From DATBFX01 sp036558305 (GTDB lineage Bacteria; Chloroflexota; Chloroflexia; Thermomicrobiales; UBA6265), in NCBI GenBank assembly GCA_036558305.1, contig DATBFX010000599.1:1-40429 (forward strand): a stretch of 40,429 nt of DNA. The letters are read 5' to 3'. Below are positions 7,578 through 15,101 of this stretch, piece after piece. Every line of letters begins with the position of its first letter. Positions within the stretch are counted from its first letter, which is position 1. The translations under genes were made by a program, and so were the position numbers. Under the pieces are notes generated by a model. The model was given only the letters and a program-made list of their open reading frames with translations. It did no database searches and was not told the origin of the DNA.

Positions 7578-8456
7578 TCAATCCGTCGCGTGTTGTCCGA
7601 GACCTGCCGGGGGACGCGACCGCCGCACCAATCCGGCGATCGCCACCAAGGTCAACAGGTAGGGCAGGGCCGACAACAAATTCTTGGAGATCGGCAAACC
7701 CGCCACCTGCGCCCGAATCTCGAACGCCTGGGAGGCGGCGAACAGAAGCGCCGCCCCCATCGTCGCCACCGGCATCCAGTTCCCGAAGATGACGGCGGCG
7801 AGGGCGATGAACCCGCGCCCCTGCACCATGTCCTGCTTGAAATACCCGAGATCGCCGATCGAGAGCGCGGCACCGCCCAACCCGGCAAACACGCCGCTCG
7901 CGACGACGCAGGCGTACCGGTAGAGCGGCACCGGGATGCCGACACTCTCGGCCGCGCGCGGGTGCTCGCCCGACGCCTGAATCCGCAACCCCGGTTTCGT
8001 GACGAAGAGCAGGTAGTGGACGATCGGCACCAGCGCGAACGCGACCGGCACCAGGATGCTCAGGTTTTCCCACCCCGTCGGCAACTTCTCGACCGTTTCG
8101 GATTGACCCGCCCTGCCCCAGATGCGTTGGATCAAGAACGACGTCGTCCCCAACCCCAGGATGTTGATCGCCGTCCCCGCCACGATCTGATCCGCGCGCA
8201 GCGTGATGCACCAGAGCGCGTGGACACCCGCCGCCCCCGCGCCGGCGAGCACGGCGCACAGCAAACCCAACCACGGGCTGTGGAGGTAATACGTTCCGGC
8301 GACGGCCGTAAACGCCCCGATCAGCATCATCCCCTCGAGCGCGATGTTCATCACACCCGAGCGCTCGCTCAGCAGCCCCCCCATTGCCGCGAAGAGCATC
8401 GGCGTCGCGATGCGCAACGTCGCCGCCAGGAAATGCACGTTGAAGATGTCGCTCAT
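7578..8456 (-). CDS. Nucleoside-type ABC transporter permease (NupQ/YufQ-like)
   Basis: A 292-residue polytopic membrane protein of the BPD_transp_2 family. The marker segment is LLSERSGVMNIALEGMMLIGAF near the N-terminus. QIVAGTAINILGLGTTSF and HPRAAESVGIPVPLYRYACVVASGVFAGLGGAALSIG form the cytoplasmic coupling region. In the family it pairs with a longer permease, a double ATPase and a BMP-type binding protein to import nucleosides or purines. The other three parts are directly upstream on the same strand. The start at 8456 lies after a repeat-rich gap. Confidence 0.9.
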   Translation of the reverse strand: MSDIFNVHFLAATLRIATPMLFAAMGGLLSERSGVMNIALEGMMLIGAFTAVAGTYYLHSPWLGLLCAVLAGAGAAGVHALWCITLRADQIVAGTAINILGLGTTSFLIQRIWGRAGQSETVEKLPTGWENLSILVPVAFALVPIVHYLLFVTKPGLRIQASGEHPRAAESVGIPVPLYRYACVVASGVFAGLGGAALSIGDLGYFKQDMVQGRGFIALAAVIFGNWMPVATMGAALLFAASQAFEIRAQVAGLPISKNLLSALPYLLTLVAIAGLVRRSRPPAGLGQHATD

Positions 8457-8574
8457 AGCCGGAAGCCGGTAGCCGGCAGCCGGTCGCTATGGACGGCCCG
8501 ATTGCTCGCAACGCCGCGCACTCGACCTTCCCCTGGCATATCGTTCACACTCCTACCGGCTACCGGCTACCGGC
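8457..8574. repeat. Inverted heptamer arrays between the two permease genes
   Basis: Four tandem copies of AGCCGGN lie at 8457-8484, abutting the downstream permease start codon. Three copies of TACCGGC lie at 8554-8574, at the 3' end of the upstream permease gene. The two arrays are complementary (GCCGGTA against TACCGGC) and could pair across about 70 nt to form a hairpin in the polycistronic message. The pairing is seen in the sequence; any effect on expression is inference. Confidence 0.6.
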
Positions 8575-9738
8575 TCACACCGCCGGCGGCGTCCCCGGCT
8601 CGACGCCGATCGTCGACGTTTCCTCCGGGATCGCTCGCCGCGCCGACGCCCGCCGCGCCTGCCAGGCCTGCAGGCGACCAAACGCGGCAAACGCCGACAC
8701 CGACAGGATCACCAGACCTTGCAGGACTTGCACCAGATCCTTCGACACGCCGACCTGACTCTGCATGTTGGTCGCCCCGCTCCGCAGCACACCGAACAAG
8801 AGGGCGGCCAGCACCACGCCCAGGGGGTGGTTTCGGCCGACCAGACCGACGGCGATCGCGGTGAATCCGTATCCCTGAGGACTCGCGTACTGCCTCCCTT
8901 GCAACCCCAGCGTTTCTCCCGCACCGGCCAGACCGGCCAGCGCGCCGCTGAGCGCCATCGCCAGGGTGATCGTCAAACCCCATTTGATCCCCGCGTAGGC
9001 GGCGGCACCGGGACTCAGACCGACGGTCCGCATCCGGTAGCCAAACGTCGTCCGAAATAACACGTACCACAGCCCCACCGCCGCCGCGATCGCCAACACG
9101 AATCCCGCGTGCAGGCGCGTCCCGTGGAGGATGATCGGCAGCCCGGCTGCCGGTTGGACCTTGTCCGTTGCCTGTAAACCCGGATTGACCGGCACGACGC
9201 CCTCGCCGTTGTTGATGACGTAGGTGGTGATGCTGTAGGCGATGTAGTTGAGCATGATGGTGGAGATCACTTCGTGGGCACCCGATTTGGCTTTGAGCAA
9301 TCCCGGGATTGCTCCCCAGACCGCGCCCGCGACCACCGCCGTCAGCAGCGCCAGCGGCAAGAACACCACGCGCGGCAGTCCCAGGTCCGCGGCTGCCACG
9401 AGGCCGCAAGCCAGTCCGCCCATCATGAGTTGGCCTTCGATCCCGATGTTGAACATCCCGGCCCGGGCCGCCACCGCGAAGGCCAAACCGCCGAAGATCA
9501 AGGGGACCGACAGGACGAGGGTTTCGCCGATTTGCCGTTTGTTCCCGAAGGCGCCGCTGAAAAGGGCCCGATACGAGTCGATCGGGTTTTCGTCGAAGAT
9601 GAGGAGAAAGAGGGCCCCGACCAGCAAGGCGATGGCGACCGCGCCGACCGACGAGAGGACCGTCGGCAGGAGCGCCCGCATCCGGCCGGGGAGGCCGGAC
9701 CGGGCGTCAGTCGGCGACCGCTGACTCGTCCTGGCCAT
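8575..9738 (-). CDS. Nucleoside-type ABC transporter permease (NupP/YufP-like)
   Basis: A 387-residue polytopic permease. FSGAFGNKRQIGETLVLSVPLIFGGLAFAVAARAGMFNIGIEGQLMMGGL is the family core, with the NIGIEGQ motif. IPGLLKAKSGAHEVISTIMLNYIAY is the EAA-like coupling segment, and about ten hydrophobic spans are visible. The start at 9738 overlaps the 3' end of the ATPase gene by 32 nt and has GGAGG upstream. The C-terminal tail (from about 360) is hydrophilic. It pairs with the shorter permease downstream to form the translocation channel. Confidence 0.9.
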   Translation of the reverse strand: MARTSQRSPTDARSGLPGRMRALLPTVLSSVGAVAIALLVGALFLLIFDENPIDSYRALFSGAFGNKRQIGETLVLSVPLIFGGLAFAVAARAGMFNIGIEGQLMMGGLACGLVAAADLGLPRVVFLPLALLTAVVAGAVWGAIPGLLKAKSGAHEVISTIMLNYIAYSITTYVINNGEGVVPVNPGLQATDKVQPAAGLPIILHGTRLHAGFVLAIAAAVGLWYVLFRTTFGYRMRTVGLSPGAAAYAGIKWGLTITLAMALSGALAGLAGAGETLGLQGRQYASPQGYGFTAIAVGLVGRNHPLGVVLAALLFGVLRSGATNMQSQVGVSKDLVQVLQGLVILSVSAFAAFGRLQAWQARRASARRAIPEETSTIGVEPGTPPAV

Positions 9739-11287
9739 CGCCGTTCCGGCCTCCCATCAACAGACCGAGCGTCGTCCGCTCGACGCCGCCGCTGACGAAT
9801 TCGCCGACGATCCGTCCCTGGAAGATGACCAGGACGCGGTCGCTGAGGTCGAGGATCTCGTCGAGGTCGAACGAGACCAGCAGCACGCCGCGCCCCTTGT
9901 CGCGCTCCTGTACCAGTTGCCGGTGGACGAACTCGATCGCGCCGACGTCGAGTCCGCGCGTCGGCTGCACCGCCAGCAGCACGTCCGGCTCACGATACAA
10001 CTCGCGGGCGACGATCAGTTTCTGCTGGTTGCCGCCGGACAGGGAACCGGCCGGTGTCTCGCTGTCGGGCGCCCGCACGTCGAACGTCGCCATCAGCTCC
10101 CGCGTGATCTGCGCGGCCTCGCCGTAATCGATGACGCCGGCCTTGCTGAAGGGAGGAACCTCGCTGTTCCCGAGCAGCACGTTTTCGGTCAGCGAGAACG
10201 GCAACACCAAACCGCGGTGGTGGCGATCCTCGGGGATGTACGAGAGTCCGGCCCGGCGGAGCAGGGTCGGATCGGCACCAGCCAACGTCCGCCCCTTGAT
10301 CTTGACGAAGCCACTGTCCGGGCGGCGCAGTCCCGCGAGCGTTTCGACCAGTTCCGTTTGCCCATTCCCCTCGACACCCGCCAGACCGACGATCTCGCCG
10401 CGGCGGAGGGTCAGATTCAACCCGTTGAGGGCGTGCACCCCGCCCCGTCCCTTCAGCACCAGGTCGTGCGCTTCCAGGACGGGTTCTCCCGGGTGCGCCG
10501 GCGGACGCTCCACCCGCAGCACGACCTCGCGCCCGACCATCAACTCCGCGAGTTCCGGTGCCGACGTCTGGACCGTGACGCGTGTCCCGACCGTTTTGCC
10601 GCGCCGGATCACCGTGACCCGATCGCTGATGGCGGCGACCTCGCGCAGCTTGTGGGTGATGAAGATGATCGTTCCACCTGCGGCGCGAAGGCGGTGGAGA
10701 ATCTGGTAGAGCTCCTCGACCTCCTGGGGCGTCAACAGCGCGGTCGGTTCGTCGAGGATGATGATCCGGCTTCCCTGGTAGAGCGTCCGCAGGATCTCGA
10801 CCCGCTGCTGCATCCCCACCGGGAGCTCTTCCAGGCGTGCCGACGGATCGACCCGCAAACCGTACTCCTCGGCGATCCGGCCGACGCGGCGCGCGGCGGC
10901 CGCGCGGTCGAGGTAGAGCGTCGTCGCCCCTTCCGACCCCAGGATGACGTTTTCCGCGACGGTGAACCGCGGAATCAGCATGAAGTGCTGGTGCACCATG
11001 CCGAGCCCGGCGGCGACGGCGTCACGCGGCCCGTGGAATCGGACCGGTCTCCCATCGACGCGGATCTCGCCCTCGTCCGGGTGGTTCAGCCCGAACAGGA
11101 CGTTCATCAGCGTCGACTTGCCGGCGCCGTTCTCGCCCAGGAGCGCGTGGATCTCGCCCCGCCCAACGAGGAGATCGACCCCGGCGTTGGCGACAACGCC
11201 GGGAAATCGTTTGACGATGCCCCGCATTTCGACGGCAGGGGGCAGCTTCTCAGCATCGGATGGTGTGGCTATTTCGGTTGACGTCAT
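9707..11287 (-). CDS. Double ABC ATPase of BMP-type nucleoside transporter (NupO/YufO-like)
   Basis: A 526-residue protein with two fused ABC cassettes. The first has an intact Walker A GENGAGKST, Q-loop VHQHFML, the family-typical signature LPVGMQQRVEIL in place of LSGGQ, and Walker B IIILDEPTALLT. The second has a degenerate Walker A (GVEGNGQTE, no Lys), a normal signature LSGGNQQKLIVARE, and Walker B VLLAVQPTRGLDV lacking the catalytic Glu. One competent and one degenerate site is usual for sugar/nucleoside transporters of this class. The ATG at 11287 has no Shine-Dalgarno sequence. TATACT stands 9 nt upstream, which could give a leaderless transcript. It follows a terminator-like hairpin after the binding-protein gene. 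Confidence 0.92.
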   Translation of the reverse strand: MTSTEIATPSDAEKLPPAVEMRGIVKRFPGVVANAGVDLLVGRGEIHALLGENGAGKSTLMNVLFGLNHPDEGEIRVDGRPVRFHGPRDAVAAGLGMVHQHFMLIPRFTVAENVILGSEGATTLYLDRAAAARRVGRIAEEYGLRVDPSARLEELPVGMQQRVEILRTLYQGSRIIILDEPTALLTPQEVEELYQILHRLRAAGGTIIFITHKLREVAAISDRVTVIRRGKTVGTRVTVQTSAPELAELMVGREVVLRVERPPAHPGEPVLEAHDLVLKGRGGVHALNGLNLTLRRGEIVGLAGVEGNGQTELVETLAGLRRPDSGFVKIKGRTLAGADPTLLRRAGLSYIPEDRHHRGLVLPFSLTENVLLGNSEVPPFSKAGVIDYGEAAQITRELMATFDVRAPDSETPAGSLSGGNQQKLIVARELYREPDVLLAVQPTRGLDVGAIEFVHRQLVQERDKGRGVLLVSFDLDEILDLSDRVLVIFQGRIVGEFVSGGVERTTLGLLMGGRNGDGQDESAVAD

Positions 11288-11296
11288 GGCGTGCGG

Positions 11297-11302
11297 AGTA
11301 TA
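11297..11302 (-). promoter_or_regulatory. Possible -10 box giving a leaderless ATPase transcript
   Basis: TATACT on the minus strand ends 9 nt before the ATG at 11287. With usual -10 to start-site spacing, transcription would begin at or next to the ATG. No ribosome-binding site is visible, which fits leaderless translation. No clear -35 hexamer is seen. Confidence 0.4.
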
Positions 11303-11308
11303 CGGAAA

Positions 11309-11330
11309 AGGGGCGCCGGCGTGCGCCCCT
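11309..11330 (-). terminator. Intrinsic terminator or attenuator after the BMP binding-protein gene
   Basis: Read on the minus strand, AGGGGCGC pairs with GCGCCCCT around a 6-nt loop and is followed directly by TTTT. It lies 31 nt after the binding-protein stop and 22 nt before the ATPase start. Partial termination here would leave the binding protein in excess over the transporter, as is common in ABC operons. Confidence 0.65.
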
Positions 11331-11361
11331 TCTCGTCTTCGGGTCTTCCGTCTCGGCCAGG

Positions 11362-12456
11362 CTATGCGGTCGGCGACGCCACCGGCGACGCCTCGATCGG
11401 CGCCGGTTCCGGCGGCGGAGTGAACGCCTTGAGCGTGTCGTCGTCACTCGGCGGCACGAGCGTGCCGTCGATGATCATCTTCTCGTAGCCGCGGGCAAGC
11501 GCGAGGATGTCGTCCGGAACCCGGCCGGGGATCGACTCGAGTCCGATGCCACCCGACTTCAGGTCGTAGATGACCGGACCGGGCGTGAACGCACCCTGGA
11601 CCACGTCCTTGCACCCGGTATAGACGGCAAGGTCGACGCCCTTCCTGGTATTGCAGAGTTCGAATCCCGGCGCCAGGTGGTCTTGCGACACGTCGGCGCT
11701 CACGATCCACTCCTGACCGGGCTTGTTGCGCTCCTTGACCGCCGCATAGCAGCCGGTACCGGTCAAACCGGCGATCGGAAAGACGATGTCGGCACCCTGC
11801 TCGAACTCTGCCAGGGCTGTCTCCTTGCCCTTGTTCGGGTCTCCGAAGGTTTCGGTGTAGGCGACGCTTACCACGGCGGCCGGATTGGCCGATTGCACCC
11901 CGGCGCGGAAACCGACCTCGTACCGGATGACCGGCGGAATGCGCTGACCGCCGACGATGCCGAGTTTGTTCGTCTTGGTGAATTTGCCGGCGATGACACC
12001 GGCCAGGAAGGCCATTTCATTTTCTTTGAACGTCACCGAACGCGCATTCTGGGCCGGCGAGTTGTCGTCGATGAGCAAGAACTTCTTGTCGGGGTACTGG
12101 TTTGCGACGTCAGTGATCGCGTCAGTGATCAACGCGCCGACACCGACGGTCAACACGCCCTGCTCCGCGCCGGCCGTCAGGTTCGGCACGTACTGCGCCG
12201 CATCGGCCGACTCGATCACCTTCCAGGTGAAACCGAACTCTTTGGCCGCGTCGGTCCCACCCTTGTTCGCCAGGTCGTTGAAACTCTGGTCGCCCAATCC
12301 TGCCGTGTCGGTGACCATCGTGATCACGACGTCGCTCTGCGCCAGCGCCCCGCCTGAGCCCCGCGTCAGCGGCAGGACCGCCGCCGCTCCCGCCAGGGAG
12401 AGCGCAGTCAGGCGCCGCCGCGTGAGCTTTACCGCGACCGGCCGGTTTTCAGACAT
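11362..12456 (-). CDS. BMP-family ABC transporter substrate-binding protein
   Basis: A 364-residue secreted binding protein. The leader has a twin-arginine-like stretch (KLTRRRLTALSLAGAAAVLPL) and a likely cleavage after ALAQ near residue 40. There is no lipobox Cys, so membrane anchoring is not by lipidation here. Family markers: DTAGLGDQSFNDLANKG, GALITDAITDVANQYPDKKFLLIDD, VTFKENEMAFLAGVIAGKFTKTNKLGIVGGQ, GADIVFPIAGLTGTGCYAAVKE. BMP/PnrA proteins bind purine nucleosides. The C-terminus has a short proline-rich tail. The ATG at 12456 follows GAGGAGGGACGACG, the same RBS context as the protease gene at 1150. It is the first gene of the transporter run. Confidence 0.92.
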   Translation of the reverse strand: MSENRPVAVKLTRRRLTALSLAGAAAVLPLTRGSGGALAQSDVVITMVTDTAGLGDQSFNDLANKGGTDAAKEFGFTWKVIESADAAQYVPNLTAGAEQGVLTVGVGALITDAITDVANQYPDKKFLLIDDNSPAQNARSVTFKENEMAFLAGVIAGKFTKTNKLGIVGGQRIPPVIRYEVGFRAGVQSANPAAVVSVAYTETFGDPNKGKETALAEFEQGADIVFPIAGLTGTGCYAAVKERNKPGQEWIVSADVSQDHLAPGFELCNTRKGVDLAVYTGCKDVVQGAFTPGPVIYDLKSGGIGLESIPGRVPDDILALARGYEKMIIDGTLVPPSDDDTLKAFTPPPEPAPIEASPVASPTA

Positions 12457-12756
12457 CGTCGTCCCTCCTCTGTTACCGCCACTCTGCGTCGCCACCGCAC
12501 CTGAGGCGTCGACAAGGACCAAACCCGTGACCGGAACGACCCGATGGTACCACGTCGCGGCGCCGGCCGAATCGGCGCAATCGCCCGACCAAATGGGCGG
12601 TCGTTCGGTCATCCAATCCGAACGCTGCCGCGTATGAGATGCAGTGGGGCTCGATGTCCCGATCGCGTCGCCCGCCGATTCGCTCTCCCCAATTCCTCCC
12701 CCTCTCCACACACAACGGCGGGTGGCTGAGCCACCCGCCGTTGTGCGCGCGGCCCC
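12457..12756. other. Intergenic region upstream of the transporter operon
   Basis: About 300 nt without a credible gene. Reading minus toward the binding-protein gene, it holds the moaC-operon hairpin (12711-12745) and then an extended -10-like TGG-TACCAT about 90 nt before the ATG (near 12545-12550). No riboswitch fold was recognised by eye, although purine riboswitches precede some such operons elsewhere. Confidence 0.5.
12711..12745 (-). terminator. Strong hairpin after the moaC operon
   Basis: Perfect 17-bp arms (12711-12727 and 12729-12745) around one central base make a long GC-rich hairpin. It begins 11 nt past the stop of the 102-residue gene. No run of T follows on the minus strand, so it may act as a Rho-independent stop without a U-tract or as a 3'-end stabiliser. 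Confidence 0.55.
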
Positions 12757-13065
12757 TCAGTGATCGGGCGTCTCGCCACGAGCGCGGGGCAGATACCCCG
12801 CCAATCGGGCGAGATTGCGCACGACCGTCGCGGCATGGTGCGGATCGCCGGGACGCAGCATCTCCACGCCGGCGAAACAGACGCCCAACTCTTCGACCAA
12901 TTCGCCATCTTTGACCGTAAGTTCCTGCCGAAACGCCTGGCCTATCCGCGCTTTGACCTCCGGGCTCCCCGATACCACCTTACCGGTCGCGCTCATCTGC
13001 CCAACGGTCGAACCCGTGTCGAGGTCGATCAGGTCGAAGATGGCGTCTGGCAGCGGATCGCTCAC
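12757..13065 (-). CDS. Uncharacterised 102-residue protein coupled to moaC
   Basis: It begins at a GTG whose bases overlap the moaC TGA (GTGA, 4 nt), so it is translated together with moaC. The sequence is small and mixed: DPLPDAIFDLIDLDTGSTVGQMSATGKVVSG, then EVKARIGQAFRQELTVKDGELVEELGVCFAGVEMLRPGDPHH and ARLAGYLPRARGETPDH. It has no membrane segment, no signal and no zinc motif (one Cys, near 63). I do not recognise the family. Its position suggests a role near molybdopterin synthesis, but nothing in the sequence shows this. Confidence 0.7.
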   Translation of the reverse strand: MSDPLPDAIFDLIDLDTGSTVGQMSATGKVVSGSPEVKARIGQAFRQELTVKDGELVEELGVCFAGVEMLRPGDPHHAATVVRNLARLAGYLPRARGETPDH

Positions 13066-13583
13066 TCGCCGGCCGCTCCTTCGGCTCTCGTCCAGACACC
13101 GCTCCGCCCGCCCTCTTTCCGTTCCAATCGGATACCCTCGATCGTCATGCCACGATCGACCGCCTTGACCATGTCGTAGATCGTCAATGCCGCCGCGCTG
13201 ACGGCGGTCAGCGCCTCCATTTCGACCCCGGTCTGTCCCCGCGTCTCGACCCGCGCCGTGATCGCCACCGCCGCGTCCTCCAAGTCGAACGCGACCTCGA
13301 TCCGGGTCAGCAGCAACGGGTGGCACATCGGGATCAACTCGTGCGTCCGCTTCGCCCCCATGATCGCCGCTACCTGCGCCACCCCCAGCACGTCCCCCTT
13401 CGCCGCCCGTCCCTCCCGGATGATCGCCACCGTCTCCGGTCGCATCGTCACCCGCCCGCCCGCGATCGCCACGCGGCGCGTGACCTCCTTCTCGCCGACG
13501 TCGACCATCCGCGCCCGGCCGCGCTCATCGAAGTGGGTCAAGGAGACGCCGGGGGATTCCACGGTGGTTCGCGCTTCGTCCAT
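13062..13583 (-). CDS. moaC: Cyclic pyranopterin monophosphate synthase (MoaC)
   Basis: A 173-residue protein with the full MoaC pattern: LTHFDERGRARMVDVGEKEVTRRVA at the N-terminus, AAIMGAKRTHELIPMCHPL, TGVEMEALTAVSAAALTIYDMVKAVDRGM with the conserved Asp and Lys of the active site, and the C-terminal RKEGGRSG. It converts the MoaA product to cyclic pyranopterin monophosphate, the second step of molybdenum cofactor synthesis. No moaA, moaD or moaE gene is adjacent. It is followed by a coupled small unknown gene. The start at 13583 lies about 110 nt from the divergent Phd-VapC module. Confidence 0.95.
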   Translation of the reverse strand: MDEARTTVESPGVSLTHFDERGRARMVDVGEKEVTRRVAIAGGRVTMRPETVAIIREGRAAKGDVLGVAQVAAIMGAKRTHELIPMCHPLLLTRIEVAFDLEDAAVAITARVETRGQTGVEMEALTAVSAAALTIYDMVKAVDRGMTIEGIRLERKEGGRSGVWTRAEGAAGE

Positions 13584-13626
13584 GTTTACGCCCCTTTCCC
13601 GGCGGCACCGGATTGCCCCGGGACCG

Positions 13627-13656
13627 TTGTGCGGCGAGGGGGTCGCGTGCTACGAT
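13627..13656 (+). promoter_or_regulatory. Candidate promoter of the Phd-VapC module
   Basis: TTGTGC (13627-13632), an 18-nt spacer, then an extended -10 TGC-TACGAT (TG at 13648-13649, TACGAT at 13651-13656). It lies 40 nt upstream of the antitoxin ATG at 13696. Match to consensus is moderate. Confidence 0.4.
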
Positions 13657-13695
13657 CCTCCCATCGCTCGATTGATGGAAAGGAGGATACCAGAG

Positions 13696-14004
13696 ATGGC
13701 CAAGGCGGTCAGTGCCACGGAGGCACGCGTGCACTTCGGGGAACTGTTGCGCGGCGTCACCGAGCGCGGCGAAACCTATCTTGTCGAACGATCCGGGACG
13801 CCGCTGGCGGTCGTCATCGCCGTCGAGGAATACGAGCGGTTGCGCACCAGCCAGGATGCCATACCCGACTGGGAGCGGCAACTCGACGAGTTGCACGATT
13901 TGATTCGCCGTCGCCACGGCGATCGCGCCGTGCCCGACGCCGTCGAGCTCGTCAACGCCGGGAGAGAAGAGCGCGATGCCGAACTCCTCGCCGCTCTGCG
14001 TTGA
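13696..14004 (+). CDS. Phd/YefM-type antitoxin (VapC partner)
   Basis: A 102-residue protein opening with the Phd/YefM pattern MAKAVSATEARVHFGELLRGVTERGETYLVERSGTPLAVVIAVEEYERL. The longer C-terminal part (DWERQLDELHDLIRRRHGDRAVPDAVELVNAGREERDAELL) is expected to bind the toxin. The ATG at 13696 has AGGAGG 9 nt upstream. The 3' end overlaps the toxin gene by 29 nt, so the pair is co-translated. It differs from the usual VapB DNA-binding folds; Phd-type partners for PIN toxins are common. Confidence 0.85.
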   Translation: MAKAVSATEARVHFGELLRGVTERGETYLVERSGTPLAVVIAVEEYERLRTSQDAIPDWERQLDELHDLIRRRHGDRAVPDAVELVNAGREERDAELLAALR

Positions 14005-14413
14005 CGCCAACATCGTCGTGAGGTTGGTCTTGGATGTCACGACGAATCCGGTCGACGATCTGTGGCGCCGATGGCGGCGCGACGGCAGAGGGCTCGTGGC
14101 TCCGCGTCTCCTCCGATACGAGGTGACCAACGCCTTGCATCAAGCACGACGAGCCGGTCGTTTGGACGATGAGACTGCGCCGGCCGCGCTGAGAATCGCG
14201 ATCGGACAGCCGATCCGTTTCTACGACGACGCGTCCCTTCACGACGCCGCCCTCGCGATCGCGCGCCGATTCAACCGACCGGCATCCTACGACTCCCACT
14301 ACCTTGCTCTCGCCGAACACCTCGGCATCGAATTCTGGACACTCGACGAGCGCCTCTTCAACGCGGTTCGCCACCGGTTGCCCTGGGTCCGGTTGGTCGG
14401 CGCGGCGTCGTGA
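13976..14413 (+). CDS. PIN-domain ribonuclease toxin (VapC-type)
   Basis: A 145-residue PIN protein. The acidic cluster is complete: CVDANIVVRLV (Asp near 9), LLRYEVTNALHQA (Glu near 49), YDSHYLALAEHLGIEFWTLDERL (two Asp). VapC toxins cleave tRNA or rRNA. The start overlaps the antitoxin gene by 29 nt. Length is normal and no inactivating change is seen. It converges with the Doc toxin gene. Confidence 0.88.
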   Translation: MPNSSPLCVDANIVVRLVLDVTTNPVDDLWRRWRRDGRGLVAPRLLRYEVTNALHQARRAGRLDDETAPAALRIAIGQPIRFYDDASLHDAALAIARRFNRPASYDSHYLALAEHLGIEFWTLDERLFNAVRHRLPWVRLVGAAS

Positions 14414-14456
14414 CTCGCCCGTATCTTCTGCGGTTCGTCGAGCACGCCGCGGACAG

Positions 14457-14849
14457 TCATCGATTCTCTTCGATCGTCTTTCGGAGCCAGTCTTCGAACG
14501 CGGCGGCGGCGGCACGCCGATCGTCGGCTTCGGCCACCCGTTCGAGTTCGCGCGCGATCGCCAACGGATCGGCGGTCAGGCGCACGCCGTTCACATAAAG
14601 AAACGTCTCGAGCGCCGCGTAGGCCGTCCGCTTGTTGCCATCGACAAACGCCTGTGCCTGGGAGATACCGAGGGCAAGCAGCGCCGCCTGTCGAATCAGA
14701 TCGGCATCGTCATAGGTCGCGGCCATCCGCGGCCGCATGACCGCCGACTCCAGGCCGCCCTCGTCTCGCAACGGCGCCGGTGACCATCCCATTCCGCGCA
14801 TAATCGTCTCGTGCAGAGCGACGACCTCAGCGACATCGAGCCAGCGCAT
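14457..14849 (-). CDS. Doc/Fic-family toxin with altered active-site motif
   Basis: A 130-residue death-on-curing protein. The all-helical Doc layout is visible: DVAEVVALHETIM, RDEGGLESAVMRPRMA, AALLALGISQAQAFVDGNKRTAYAALETFLYVNG. The family active-site motif is H-x-F-x-D-G/A-N-K-R. Here it reads QAFVDGNKR, so the catalytic His is replaced by Gln (codon CAG); the remaining residues are intact. In Doc the motif supports phosphorylation of EF-Tu, in Fic AMPylation. It sits 3 nt after an AbrB-type antitoxin gene. It may be inactive, or a variant class. Confidence 0.85.
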   Translation of the reverse strand: MRWLDVAEVVALHETIMRGMGWSPAPLRDEGGLESAVMRPRMAATYDDADLIRQAALLALGISQAQAFVDGNKRTAYAALETFLYVNGVRLTADPLAIARELERVAEADDRRAAAAAFEDWLRKTIEENR

Positions 14850-14852
14850 CCG

Positions 14853-15068
14853 CTACCGATCCTTCAGGTACTCGAGCGCCGGCCGAAGCCGCGGCCACAA
14901 TGCTTCGACCGCCTCTTGCAAGTCCGGCGGCAACACCGGCCTCAACTCCATCGGTGCCAGGTGCATCGCCACGAACTGACCCTCGGTTAGCCCGAGGCGC
15001 TCAACTTCCTCCTTGGGAATCGTCACCACGAAGCTGTTGCCCGACTTCCGTACTTGCTGGTGGATCAC
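14853..15068 (-). CDS. AbrB/SpoVT-type antitoxin (Doc partner)
   Basis: A 71-residue protein with the swapped-hairpin AbrB domain: HQQVRKSGNSFVVTIPKEEVERLGLTEGQFVAMHL. The proline-rich C-terminal tail (LRPVLPPDLQEAVEALWPRLRPALEYLKDR) likely binds the toxin. It starts at GTG (15068), 5 nt after AAGGAGG. The toxin gene begins 3 nt past its stop. AbrB-type DNA binding fits autoregulation through the inverted repeat just upstream. Confidence 0.85.
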   Translation of the reverse strand: MIHQQVRKSGNSFVVTIPKEEVERLGLTEGQFVAMHLAPMELRPVLPPDLQEAVEALWPRLRPALEYLKDR

Positions 15069-15101
15069 GAACCCCTCCTTGGTAAGACCGATTCACTCGT
15101 C

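Noticed and set aside
8457..8574. CRISPR array
   Set aside because: The repeats are 7 nt, without spacers of constant length and without cas genes; likewise the octamers at 21010-21076.
13258..13695. Extension of the Phd antitoxin upstream of 13696
   Set aside because: The extra frame is antisense to moaC; the ATG at 13696 has an ideal AGGAGG and the protein aligns with Phd from there.
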